From: Nonomuraea cavernae
GTDB taxonomy: Bacteria; Actinomycetota; Actinomycetes; Streptosporangiales; Streptosporangiaceae
Reading direction: 5' to 3'
DNA length: 64,000 bases
Assembly (NCBI RefSeq): GCF_014646355.1
Contig: NZ_BMNH01000016.1
Location: forward strand, 114,118 to 178,117
Shown piece after piece: positions 25,717 to 33,279 of the stretch. The position numbers and the translations under genes were made by a program. Numbering within the stretch: the first letter of the stretch is position 1; the number at the start of each line of letters is the position of its first letter. The notes beneath the pieces were generated by a model. The model worked only from the letters and a program-made list of their open reading frames with translations. It had not been told where the DNA came from and ran no database searches.

Positions 25717-27178
25717 GCTGGCCCTCGTCGCCGAACGGCCGGTCGACCTGCTCGTCGTGGGGCTGGGGGCGACGGGTGCGGGAGCCGCGCTGGACGCCGC
25801 CTCGCGCGGGCTGAGCGTGGCCGCGATCGACGCGCACGACCTGGCGTTCGGCACGTCCAGATGGAGCTCCAAGCTGGTGCACGGCGGCCTGCGCTACCTG
25901 GCCAGGGGCCAGGTGGACGTGGCCTACGAGAGCGCGGTCGAGCGCGGCATCCTGCTCCGGCGCACCGCCCCGCACCTGGTCAGGGCCCACCCCTATCTGC
26001 TGCCGCTCACGCCCGCGGTGTCCCGGTCGCGGGCGGCCGTGCTGATGACCGGCTACCGGCTGGGCGACGGCCTGCGCGCCGCCGCCCGCACGCCCCGCCC
26101 CTTGCTGCCCGGCCCCTCCCTGCTGGACTCCGTGCGGGCCCGCCGCCTGGCGCCGGCCCTGCGCGAACACGGCCTGAGGGGCGGGTTGCTGTCCTGGGAC
26201 GGCCGCCTGGTCGACGACGCCCGCCTCGTGGTGGCCATCGCCAGAACGGCGGCGGCGCACGGCGCCAAGGTCCTGACCCGCTGCCGCGCGCTGGAGCTGA
26301 CCGGCGGCGGCGCCACCGTGCGCGACGAGCTGACCGGTGAGGAGTTCACGATCCGCGCCAGGGCCGTGATCAACGCGACCGGGGTGTGGGCCGGCCTGCT
26401 GGACCCCCGGGTGCGGCTGCGTCCCTCGCGGGGCACCCACCTCGTCCTGCGGCCGGGGACGCTGCCGGGCGTCACCGCCGGGCTGCACGTGCCGATCCCG
26501 GGCGCGAGCAACCGGTTCGCCCTCGTGCTGCCGCAGGCCGACGGCCGCGTCCACGTCGGCCTGACCGACGAGCCGGTCGACGGTCCCGTCCCCGACGTCC
26601 CGGAGGCTCCGGAGGAGGACGTCAGAGCGCTCCTCGACGTGCTCAACACGGTTCTGGAGGTTCCCGTGGGCCGCGACGCCGTGGCGGGCGCCTACGCGGG
26701 CCTGAGACCGCTGCTGGCCGCCGGCGGCGACGCCGGTGACGACACGGCGGACCTGTCGCGGCGCCACGCCGTGCTGGCGCACGGCCGGCTCGTCACGGTC
26801 GTCGGCGGGAAGCTCACGACCTACCGGCGGATGGCGCGGGACGCGGTGGACCGGGCGGTCTCGGTCGCGGACCTCACGGCGGGCCCCTGCCGCACCGCGC
26901 GGCTCCCGCTCGTCGGCGCGGCCCCCGGCAGGCCCGCCGACGGGGTGCCGCGACGGCTGGTCGAACGCTACGGCGGAGAGGCGGCGGCCGTGCACGAGCT
27001 CGTCCGGGAGCACCCCGAGGAGATCGGGCTGGGCATCACCAAGGGCGAGCTGCTCTGGTCGGTCAGGCACGAGGGCGCGCTCGACGTCGGCGACCTGCTC
27101 GACCGCCGCACGCGGATCGGCCTGGTGCCCGAGGACCGGGCGGCGGCCCTGCCCGCCGCTCGCGACACGCTGGGCTGA
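25679..27178 (+). CDS. glpD: Glycerol-3-phosphate dehydrogenase, FAD-dependent
   Basis: This 499-residue flavoenzyme oxidises sn-glycerol-3-phosphate to dihydroxyacetone phosphate at the membrane and passes electrons to quinone. The dinucleotide motif is LLVVGLGATGAGAALDAASRG; GTSRWSSKLVHGGLRYL and GGKLTTYRRMA are family signatures. It starts with TTG inside the 3' end of the TetR gene (38-bp overlap), so the two are cotranscribed. The product, DHAP, is the precursor the neighbouring ADPS-like enzyme family uses in acylated form. Length is slightly below the usual 520-580. Confidence 0.92.
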   Translation: MDSSLNARRRAHELALVAERPVDLLVVGLGATGAGAALDAASRGLSVAAIDAHDLAFGTSRWSSKLVHGGLRYLARGQVDVAYESAVERGILLRRTAPHLVRAHPYLLPLTPAVSRSRAAVLMTGYRLGDGLRAAARTPRPLLPGPSLLDSVRARRLAPALREHGLRGGLLSWDGRLVDDARLVVAIARTAAAHGAKVLTRCRALELTGGGATVRDELTGEEFTIRARAVINATGVWAGLLDPRVRLRPSRGTHLVLRPGTLPGVTAGLHVPIPGASNRFALVLPQADGRVHVGLTDEPVDGPVPDVPEAPEEDVRALLDVLNTVLEVPVGRDAVAGAYAGLRPLLAAGGDAGDDTADLSRRHAVLAHGRLVTVVGGKLTTYRRMARDAVDRAVSVADLTAGPCRTARLPLVGAAPGRPADGVPRRLVERYGGEAAAVHELVREHPEEIGLGITKGELLWSVRHEGALDVGDLLDRRTRIGLVPEDRAAALPAARDTLG

Positions 27179-27203
27179 ACCCCCACATCTTGATCCCTTA
27201 CTC

Positions 27204-27222
27204 TTAGGTTAGTCTTACCTAA
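27204..27222. promoter_or_regulatory. IdeR/DtxR iron box
   Basis: TTAGGTTAGTCTTACCTAA matches the 19-bp DtxR/IdeR consensus TTAGGTTAGSCTAACCTAA at 17 positions. It lies 17 bp before the GTG of the sucrase-ferredoxin gene and probably overlaps its promoter. It predicts repression by IdeR with iron. Confidence 0.85.
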
Positions 27223-27238
27223 TCCGAGAGGGGGCGGA

Positions 27239-28168
27239 GTGACCAGGGGCTGCGAACATCCGGGGGGAAGCCACGACGGCGCCGTGCCCACGCGGGCCAG
27301 CGCCACGGTGGGGGCCCGGCTCTGGTTGCTCGTGGAATACCCGGGCGCCTGGCCGTCCCATCTGGAGAACTTCGAACTTCCTGACAACATCTCCGAACTC
27401 GTGCGGCGAGCGCTCGATCGCGGTATCAGACCCCAGCTCATCCGCCGTCCCGGAAGGCGTACCCGCCCGCGACAGCAGGGCCTGCGTGTGATAGTCGCCT
27501 ACGGCACGGGGCCCACCCCCTGGCTGGCCTCGGGCGTCATCGCAGGTCCTGACGATCTTGACCTTGACGCGCTGGTGGCCGGAGTGGTCCCGGAGTCCTG
27601 CATACTGGATGACGAGCCGGTATTTCTGGTCTGCACGCACGCCAAGCGCAATGCGTGCTGTGCCCGCATTGGACTACCCCTCGCTCGTGAGCTGGCGGAA
27701 ATTTTGCCGGACAGAGTGTGGGAAACGTCACACGTTGGCGGCGATCGCTACGCCGCCAACCTTGTGTGCTTGCCACACGGAATTTTCTACGGCAGCATGT
27801 CTCAGGCTGCTGCGATCGCAGCGGCTAACGCGTACCGGTCGGGCGAGATCATTCTCGACCGTTACCGGGGACGCGCAGGCATCCCTGAGCCATTGCAAGC
27901 CGTCGAGCACTTCGCCCGATCCCATACGGGAGAGTGCTCTGTCGGCGCAGTGGCCGTGGAATCCTCCAGGTCAGACGGCGACGTCACCGAAGCCATCGTG
28001 CGAGTCAGCGCGCGAAGCGGCGGCGACGTCCGGTTGCGGGTTGTGGTTGAACCATCGGCGTGGCAAGCCCCGTGTGGTACGGCTTGCGCCGAGACGATCA
28101 CCACCTACCGGCTGGTTTCGCTGGACAGGCTCACCCCTGTGCGGTACACCACGTTCGCCCTCACCTGA
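27239..28168 (+). CDS. Sucrase/ferredoxin-like protein
   Basis: The 309-residue protein belongs to the Suc_Fer-like family. The C-terminal half of the conserved region is a thioredoxin-like ferredoxin fold with VCTHAKRNACCARIG and WETSHVGGDRYAANLVCLPHG, giving cysteines suited to a [2Fe-2S] cluster. The family name derives from old sucrase annotation and does not show sugar hydrolysis. GTG 27239 follows GGGGGCGGA. The iron box just upstream suggests expression under iron limitation, so an electron-transfer role in siderophore iron release or Fe-S economy is likely. Codon use looks less GC-rich than neighbouring genes from about 27600 on. Confidence 0.85.
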   Translation: MTRGCEHPGGSHDGAVPTRASATVGARLWLLVEYPGAWPSHLENFELPDNISELVRRALDRGIRPQLIRRPGRRTRPRQQGLRVIVAYGTGPTPWLASGVIAGPDDLDLDALVAGVVPESCILDDEPVFLVCTHAKRNACCARIGLPLARELAEILPDRVWETSHVGGDRYAANLVCLPHGIFYGSMSQAAAIAAANAYRSGEIILDRYRGRAGIPEPLQAVEHFARSHTGECSVGAVAVESSRSDGDVTEAIVRVSARSGGDVRLRVVVEPSAWQAPCGTACAETITTYRLVSLDRLTPVRYTTFALT

Positions 28169-28270
28169 TCACGGGAACATCCGCGGCCCCTCCCTGCGTT
28201 GGAACAGTGACGCCAAAAGCGTCCAATGCGGCTCAATTACCGAAATACCTCTCACGAAGGTGGTTTTCTC

Positions 28271-28582
28271 ATGTCTCAGGTACGTCGGCAGCTCGCCCGC
28301 CCGCGCCCCAGCTGGGGTTGGCAGGATGATGCCGCGTGCCGGGGTGAGGACCTCGTGCTCTTCTTCGGCCCCGACGGGGAGCGGCAGCCCGAGCGTGACG
28401 TACGTGAGCGGAAGGCCAAGGCGATCTGCGCCCAGTGCCCCGTCCGTAACGAGTGCCTTGACTACGCGCTGTCCCGTCCGGAGAAGTACGGCACGTGGGG
28501 TGGCCTGAACGAGGACGAGCGCGCCTCCGAGCGTCGCCGTCGCATGCGCCGCGCCGCCAGCGCCGGCATCTCCGCCGCCTGA
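28271..28582 (+). CDS. WhiB family [4Fe-4S] transcriptional regulator
   Basis: The 103-residue protein has the four cluster cysteines C23, C53, C56 and C62, and the turn GTWGG (74-78) followed by a basic tail ERRRRMRRA for DNA contact. WhiB proteins bind an oxygen- and NO-sensitive cluster and act with the primary sigma factor. ATG 28271 is preceded by GAAGGTGG; the longer open frame from 28226 lacks a better signal. It cannot be placed confidently in a WhiB subclass. A structured segment and a strong terminator lie downstream. Confidence 0.93.
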   Translation: MSQVRRQLARPRPSWGWQDDAACRGEDLVLFFGPDGERQPERDVRERKAKAICAQCPVRNECLDYALSRPEKYGTWGGLNEDERASERRRRMRRAASAGISAA

Positions 28583-28620
28583 CCCGCCCGGCCGTAGCGC
28601 CACGAGCGCGCGTGATCCCG

Positions 28621-28688
28621 CAGTTGTCCCGATGAAGCGGGGCCTGGCCCTCCCAGCCAGGCCCGGCCGAACCCGGTCGGGGCAACTG
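28621..28688 (+). other. Nested stem-loop structure downstream of whiB
   Basis: A 12-bp outer stem (CAGTTGTCCCGA at 28621-28632 with TCGGGGCAACTG at 28677-28688, one G-U pair) encloses a perfect 9-bp hairpin GGGCCTGGC / GCCAGGCCC (28640-28664). It lies 39 bp after the whiB stop. It could be a 3' UTR structure or a small RNA; there is no T-run. Confidence 0.45.
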
Positions 28689-28723
28689 CCTGATCAGGCG
28701 CGAGTCTCAATCCCGAGCACAAA

Positions 28724-28755
28724 GAGAGCCCGGCGTCATCGGACGCCGGGCTCTC
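28724..28755 (-). terminator. Strong terminator between whiB and the DUF397 gene
   Basis: A perfect 14-bp stem GAGAGCCCGGCGTC / GACGCCGGGCTCTC has a four-base loop. On the minus strand it is followed by TTTGTG, so it mainly ends the DUF397 transcript, whose stop lies 21 bp away. It may also stop plus-strand whiB transcription. Confidence 0.8.
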
Positions 28756-28775
28756 GTCGTTCGCGGACCCCCGAA

Positions 28776-29009
28776 TCAGACGATCAGGTCGTCGAACTCT
28801 CCGTCCTTGGCACCCAGGACGAACGCGGCGATCTCGGCTCGCGTGTAGACGAGCGCCGGATCGTCGGGGAAACGCGAGTTGCGCACAGCCACCTCACCGG
28901 ACGGCAGGGTGGCCACCTCGACACAGTTGCCGTTCGGGTTGCTCCGCCTGCTCTTTCGCCAGACGACCGGAAGGGTGCGGGCAGGCGTCCCGTTGCGGAA
29001 CTCATGCAT
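28776..29009 (-). CDS. DUF397 domain protein
   Basis: The 77-residue protein has the DUF397 core WRKSRRSNPNGNCVEVA and VRNSRFPDDPALVYTRAEIAAFV. DUF397 proteins sit beside XRE/DUF5753 regulators in many actinomycetes (AbaA/WhiJ-like loci) and are thought to act as their small partners or antagonists. ATG 29009 has AGGAG seven bases upstream. The longer frame to 29474 is discarded because it overlaps the XRE gene out of frame. The same composite motif found before the XRE gene lies 25 bp upstream. Confidence 0.9.
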   Translation of the reverse strand: MHEFRNGTPARTLPVVWRKSRRSNPNGNCVEVATLPSGEVAVRNSRFPDDPALVYTRAEIAAFVLGAKDGEFDDLIV

Positions 29010-29033
29010 GGAGAAACTCCTCGCGCTTACAAA

Positions 29034-29056
29034 TGCACGTGCATCCGTGCTTTGCA
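29034..29056 (-). promoter_or_regulatory. Composite motif upstream of the DUF397 gene
   Basis: Read on the minus strand this is TGCAAA, seven spacer bases, then the palindrome TGCACGTGCA. An identical arrangement lies before the XRE regulator gene at 30034-30056. It begins 25 bp before the DUF397 start codon. Confidence 0.55.
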
Positions 29057-29122
29057 CGCCGACGATACGGCAGCGCGCCGAAGCCCATATACGGGATGAC
29101 CAAAATCCCCGTATGGAGTGGG

Positions 29123-30013
29123 TCACATGGAGGCGAGCAACCGCTCCAGGAACAGCCTGGAGTCGGCCGGCGACTCGGCCTGGATGCTCAGCCGGTCCAT
29201 GACCTGCGTGTAGCGGTCGGACTCGGCCGGCTTGTCGAGGTAAAGAGCGCTGGTGAGCTGCTCCATGTAGACCACGTCGGGCAGGTCCCGCTCGGGGAAC
29301 CGCAGGATGCTGAACGGCCCGCCCGCCGCGGCGTGCCCGCCCCGCTCGAACGACATGATCTGCACGGTGACGTTGCGCAGCGCGGTCATCTCCAGCAGGT
29401 GCTCGACCTGCTCGCGCATCACCTTCGGCCCGCCGAGGGCGCGGCGCACCACGGCCTCGTCGATGACCGCCCACAGGGTCAGCGCGTTGTCTCCGGTCAG
29501 CCGCCTCTGCCGGATGGTGCGCAGCATGACGCGGCGGTCGATCTCCTCGTCAGGGGCCGCCCAGTGGGCCAGCTTGATCACCGCACGGGCATAGCCGGGC
29601 GCCTGCAGCAGGCCCGGCACGAACTGGTTCTCGTACGTACGGACGCTGGAGGCCGCGCCTTCGAGACCGATGTAGACCTCGAACCAGCTCGGCAGCAGGT
29701 CGCTGTACTTGTGCCACCAGCCCTGCGCGTTGGCCTGGCGGGCCAGCTCGATCAGCGGCGCCCGCTCGTCCTCGTCGATGACGCCGTAGAGGGTGAGCAG
29801 GTCGGCCACGTCGCGCTCCTTGAAGCTGACCTGGCCGAGCTCCAGCCGGCTGATCTTGGCATGGGAGGCGCGGATGGCGTAGCCGGCGTCCTCGCGGCTG
29901 ATGCCCCGGCGCGTGCGGAGCCGGCGCAACTGCGTGCCCAGAAGGATCCGCAGGACCGTGGGGCTCCCCAGCGAGTGGCCAAGGACCTTCCCCTCCGCAC
30001 CAGGTACGCTCAC
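29123..30013 (-). CDS. XRE family regulator with DUF5753 domain
   Basis: This 296-residue protein has an N-terminal helix-turn-helix (about 22-80; LLGTQLRRLRTRRGISREDAGYAIRASHAKISRLE) and a C-terminal DUF5753 ligand or partner domain (about 100-285; VPGLLQAPGYARAVI). Such regulators pair with DUF397 proteins and control development or secondary metabolism in Streptomyces relatives. The start is GTG 30013. It is divergent from an anti-sigma-type ATPase gene. The palindrome in its own upstream region is shared with the DUF397 gene, so it probably autoregulates both. Confidence 0.92.
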   Translation of the reverse strand: MSVPGAEGKVLGHSLGSPTVLRILLGTQLRRLRTRRGISREDAGYAIRASHAKISRLELGQVSFKERDVADLLTLYGVIDEDERAPLIELARQANAQGWWHKYSDLLPSWFEVYIGLEGAASSVRTYENQFVPGLLQAPGYARAVIKLAHWAAPDEEIDRRVMLRTIRQRRLTGDNALTLWAVIDEAVVRRALGGPKVMREQVEHLLEMTALRNVTVQIMSFERGGHAAAGGPFSILRFPERDLPDVVYMEQLTSALYLDKPAESDRYTQVMDRLSIQAESPADSRLFLERLLASM

Positions 30014-30033
30014 GCCTTCACTCCCTGATCATC

Positions 30034-30056
30034 TGCACGTGCAGATGCGATTTGCA
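30034..30056 (-). promoter_or_regulatory. Composite motif upstream of the XRE gene
   Basis: TGCAAA, seven bases, TGCACGTGCA on the minus strand, the same order and spacing as at 29034-29056. Here the palindrome extends to 18 bp (30030-30047). It lies 21 bp before the GTG of the XRE gene, within the divergent region shared with the ATPase gene. Confidence 0.6.
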
Positions 30057-30103
30057 TCTGTAAACCATGAAAAGTCTTGCATCGGTAAGCGCATGCCGTA
30101 AAG

Positions 30104-30616
30104 ATGGAACTAGATCACCTAGACCGCGCTTCGGGGGCCAGGATGACGACTTTCGACTCTCGGCCGCCAGCCGCCATAGGGGCCCGGCCGCCCGGATGGC
30201 TGTCCTCCATTCTGCTGGATGGACGTTCCACTCCTTGCGACGCGATCTTCCCTTTTCATCAGTTGACCACATTCGAGCCAGGATGTGTGGCCACAGCCCG
30301 GCGTTTCGTCGACTACACGCTCTCCGCCTGGGGCTCCGAGTGCGTCACCTTCGACGCGCAGCTCGTGGTCTCCGAGCTGGTCACCAACGCGATGCGGCAT
30401 GGCGGCGGCGCGATCCAGCTGCGCCTGATCAGCCACGGGCCCGAGCTGGCCTGCGTGGTCAGCGACTTCAGTCAGACCACTCCGATCGCCGCCTCCCCCG
30501 ACGTCCACGCCGAGTTCGGGCGCGGGCTGCGGCTGGTCGAGGCGCTGTCCGCCGCATGGGGCTGGATCATCCCGAACGGCCCCTGCAAGTACGTCTGGGC
30601 CGTGCTGGCGGTCTAG
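30104..30616 (+). CDS. HATPase domain protein, anti-sigma factor-like
   Basis: The 170-residue protein is a single GHKL ATPase domain of the RsbW/SpoIIAB-like group: N-box VVSELVTNAMRHGG (about 87-100) and G-box FGRGLRLVEALSAAWGW (about 138-154). Such proteins act as anti-sigma or regulatory kinases in actinomycetes and often stand next to XRE/DUF397 pairs. It is divergent from the XRE gene. ATG 30104 is the longest start; ATG 30143 is possible. No sigma factor gene is adjacent, so the partner is open. Confidence 0.85.
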   Translation: MELDHLDRASGARMTTFDSRPPAAIGARPPGWLSSILLDGRSTPCDAIFPFHQLTTFEPGCVATARRFVDYTLSAWGSECVTFDAQLVVSELVTNAMRHGGGAIQLRLISHGPELACVVSDFSQTTPIAASPDVHAEFGRGLRLVEALSAAWGWIIPNGPCKYVWAVLAV

Positions 30617-30643
30617 GCGGCGTGCTGGGCCGCTGGCCGCGGC

Positions 30644-31273
30644 CTACGCCTCGGCCAGCAGGCCCAGCACGTCTGCGTCGCTGAGCTGGTCGAAGCGCTC
30701 GTACCACTGGCCGACCGCCCGGAAGTCCTCAGGTGTGGCCAGCACCACCATCTCGTCCGCCTCCTCCCGCAGGGCCTCGACGGTCGCGCGGGAGCCCACG
30801 GGCACGGCCAGGATCACCCGGGCCGGATCGGCCGCGCGGACCGCCCGGAGGGCCGCCCGCGCGGTGCCTCCGGTCGCCAGACCGTCGTCGACCACGACCA
30901 CCTCGCGCCCCGCCAGGGCGGGCAGCGGCCGGCCCTGGCGGTAGGTCTCCACCCGTCGGGCCAGCTCGCGCCGCTCGTCCGCGACCACGTCCGCCACCGA
31001 CTCGGCCGTGAGCCCGAGCCGGCGCAGCAGCTGGTGGTCGAAGACGGGCTCGCCGCCCTCGGCGATCGCCCCGACCCCCAGCTCGGGCGACGGCGGATAG
31101 CCGATCTTGCGGGTCACCAGCACGTCGAGCACGGCGCCCAGCCTGCGGGCGACGGGCACGGCCACCGCGACGCCACCGCGCGGCAGCGCGAGCACCACCG
31201 GGTCACGCAGGTGCGCGAGCCGCTCGGCGAGCATGGCCCCGGCTTCGGCCCGGTCGGCGAACACGATGTCCAT
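30644..31273 (-). CDS. Phosphoribosyltransferase-domain protein
   Basis: The 209-residue protein has a type I PRTase fold. The PRPP-binding motif is VVVVDDGLATGGTARAAL, about residues 119-136, and the N-terminal segment VVLALPRGGVAVAVPVAR is typical of this family, which is often found fused to or next to dienelactone hydrolase or stress proteins. The substrate is unknown. ATG 31273 is the first start giving MDIVFADRAEAG. It converges with the ATPase gene. Confidence 0.85.
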   Translation of the reverse strand: MDIVFADRAEAGAMLAERLAHLRDPVVLALPRGGVAVAVPVARRLGAVLDVLVTRKIGYPPSPELGVGAIAEGGEPVFDHQLLRRLGLTAESVADVVADERRELARRVETYRQGRPLPALAGREVVVVDDGLATGGTARAALRAVRAADPARVILAVPVGSRATVEALREEADEMVVLATPEDFRAVGQWYERFDQLSDADVLGLLAEA

Positions 31274-31343
31274 CCCCTGGTGGTACCCCCGGTGCGCGCG
31301 AGGTCCCGTCACAGGTGCCGGGACTTCGCGCGACCGGGCGGCC

Positions 31344-32441
31344 TCATGGCCGGTTCCTGCCGGAACGGCGCATCTCCTTGTGGATGATCTTCCATTTGTT
31401 CTGTTGTTCCTTGCGGAGCCGGGCGTCGGTGCGGCCGGCCATCCACGCGGCCTCTCGTTGCAGCTTGCGCCAGCTGTGCAGCCGCCGCTCGGGCAGCTCG
31501 CCGCTCTCCAGGGCCGCCAGCACCGCGCAGCCGGGCTCGCTGTCATGACCGCAGTCGTCGAACCTGCACTGCCCGGCCAGGGCCTCGATGTCGGAGAAGA
31601 CCAGGTCGACGCCCTCGCTCATCTCGTAGAGGCCGACCCGGCGGATGCCCGGCGTGTCGATGACGAGCCCGCCGCCGGGCAGCGGGATGAGCTCCCGGTG
31701 CACCGTGGTGTGGCGGCCCCGGCCGTCGGCGGCCCGGACCTGCTGCGTCTCCATCACCTCCCCACCGGCCAGCGCGTTGACCAGGGTGGACTTGCCGGCG
31801 CCCGACGGACCGAGGACGACGGCGGTGCGCGAGCCGCCGAGAAGGCCGCGTACCGGCTGCACGCCCTCGCCGAGCATCGAGGAGACGGCGTGCACCTCCA
31901 CGCCGGGCGCGGCGGCGCGCACGTCGGCGAGCAGCCCGTCGAGGCCCTGCTCGAACAGGTCGGACTTGGTGAGGAGCACGACGGGCGTGCCGCCCGACTC
32001 CCAGGCCAGCGCGACCAGCCGCTCGATGCGGCCCAGGTCGGCGAAGTCGGTGGAGTGCATGGACGGCTCGGCCACGAACACGATGTCGACGTTGGCCGCG
32101 AGCACCTGGCCCTGGCCGTCGCCCGACAGGCCGCCGCGCGAGTCGCGGCTGACCCCGCCACGGACGAAGGCGGAGCTTCTGGGCAGGACGGCGTCGACCT
32201 CGAAGCGGCCTTCCGGCAGCCACCTGAGGGCGGCCCAGTCGCCGACGCACGGCAGCGCCACCGGGTCTCCGGCTGAGGCCCGGCGGACGCGGGCGCCGTA
32301 TCGGACATGGTGCTGGCCGTCGGCCGCGATCACCTCGGCGGCGCCGCGATCCACGCGCGCCACACGCGCGGGAACGGTGTCAACGGGAAGCTCGGCGGCA
32401 CGTACGTCGGTCCAGCCGAGCAGCGAAAGGTCGAAGGACAA
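31344..32441 (-). CDS. rsgA: Ribosome small subunit-dependent GTPase A
   Basis: RsgA is a circularly permuted GTPase that assists late 30S subunit maturation. The 365-residue protein has an OB-fold N-terminal region, then G4 TKSD (158-161), G1 GPSGAGKST (211-219), G3 DTPG (262-265), and a zinc-binding C-terminal set C292, C297, H299 and C305. A basic tail follows. The start is TTG 32441 with GGA eleven bases upstream, which is weak. A 17-codon ORF with a strong ribosome binding site lies 42 bp upstream and may be a leader. Confidence 0.92.
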   Translation of the reverse strand: MSFDLSLLGWTDVRAAELPVDTVPARVARVDRGAAEVIAADGQHHVRYGARVRRASAGDPVALPCVGDWAALRWLPEGRFEVDAVLPRSSAFVRGGVSRDSRGGLSGDGQGQVLAANVDIVFVAEPSMHSTDFADLGRIERLVALAWESGGTPVVLLTKSDLFEQGLDGLLADVRAAAPGVEVHAVSSMLGEGVQPVRGLLGGSRTAVVLGPSGAGKSTLVNALAGGEVMETQQVRAADGRGRHTTVHRELIPLPGGGLVIDTPGIRRVGLYEMSEGVDLVFSDIEALAGQCRFDDCGHDSEPGCAVLAALESGELPERRLHSWRKLQREAAWMAGRTDARLRKEQQNKWKIIHKEMRRSGRNRP

Positions 32442-32483
32442 CGGAGTGATTCCTTTGGGATCGAAGAGGACCCGGGGCAGCGC

Positions 32484-32537
32484 TCAGGCGGGCACCCGGA
32501 GGTTGATGGACGGCAGGCGGAACAGGACAACCCGCAT
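32484..32537 (-). CDS. 17-residue ORF upstream of rsgA, possible leader peptide
   Basis: An ATG at 32537 is preceded by GAGGAGGTGAGG, a near-perfect Shine-Dalgarno sequence with good spacing. The frame encodes MRVVLFRLPSINLRVPA and then stops. It ends 42 bp before the weak TTG start of rsgA. The strong signal on a tiny frame suggests a translated leader peptide. No matching family is recalled. Confidence 0.45.
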   Translation of the reverse strand: MRVVLFRLPSINLRVPA

Positions 32538-32621
32538 GGTCCTCACCTCCTCGATCTCGTCGCCTTCGGGACTCTACGCACCCTGTCCCGAAGGTCGCAA
32601 TCACATTTATCTTCGCGGCGC

Positions 32622-32652
32622 GTTGAACCCCGCCCCGATCGCCGGCCGTACT
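32622..32652 (+). promoter_or_regulatory. ECF-type promoter of the sigma factor gene
   Basis: GTTGAACCC, 16 bases, CGTACT. The same two elements with the same 16-base spacing occur before the CHRD gene at 34215-34245, and the following bases CCCTGCCG / GCCTGCCG also agree. This is the pattern expected for a promoter recognised by the encoded sigma factor. Confidence 0.6.
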
Positions 32653-32679
32653 CCCTGCCGACGCACTCGAGAAAGGGGA

Positions 32680-33279
32680 ATGATGCGCATCGGCACGTAT
32701 CCCCCGCCCTCCGCAGAGGGAGCCGCCCCCATGGGCAAGCCGCGTGTGAGCCACTGGATCAGGCTCGTCCGGCCGGACGACGACCTGGTCGTCTCCGCGC
32801 TCTACCGGGAATACCATCGGCCGCTGCTGGCCTTCGTGGTGCGGCTCACGGCGGGCGACCGGCAGTGGGCCGAGGACGTCGTACAGGAGACCATGATCCG
32901 CGCCTGGCGGAGCGCGGAACGGCTCGATCCCGCGTCGGTGTCGCTGATGCCCTGGCTCGCCACCGTCGCCAGACGTATCGTGATCGATGACCGGCGGCGC
33001 AGGGACGCCCGCCCTCAGGAGTCGGGCGACGGGCCGCTGGAGACCGTGCCCATGCCCGACGAGATGGAGGGGCTCCTGCACCAGGTGGTCGTGGCGGATG
33101 CGCTCCGCGCGCTGTCGCCGGCACACCGCGAGATCCTCAACGAGACGATCCTGCGGGACCGGTCGGTCAACGACGCCGCCGAAGCGCTCGGCATCCCGGT
33201 GGGCACCGTGAAGTCCCGGGTCTACTACGCGGTCCGGGCGTTGCGTGTCGCACTGCAGGAGAGAGGGGTGACGGCGTGA
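32680..33279 (+). CDS. ECF RNA polymerase sigma factor
   Basis: The 199-residue protein has sigma region 2 (about 38-105; LYREYHRPLLAFVVRLT, then WAEDVVQETMIRAWR) and region 4 (about 137-190; ALRALSPAHREILNETIL, then AEALGIPVGTVKSRVYYAVRAL). ATG 32680 or 32683 follows GAAAGGGGA; ATG 32731 (MGKPRVSH) also has a good GAGGGAG. The anti-sigma gene overlaps the stop by GTGA. A matching promoter before itself and before the CHRD gene suggests autoregulation and a small local regulon. Confidence 0.93.
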   Translation: MMRIGTYPPPSAEGAAPMGKPRVSHWIRLVRPDDDLVVSALYREYHRPLLAFVVRLTAGDRQWAEDVVQETMIRAWRSAERLDPASVSLMPWLATVARRIVIDDRRRRDARPQESGDGPLETVPMPDEMEGLLHQVVVADALRALSPAHREILNETILRDRSVNDAAEALGIPVGTVKSRVYYAVRALRVALQERGVTA

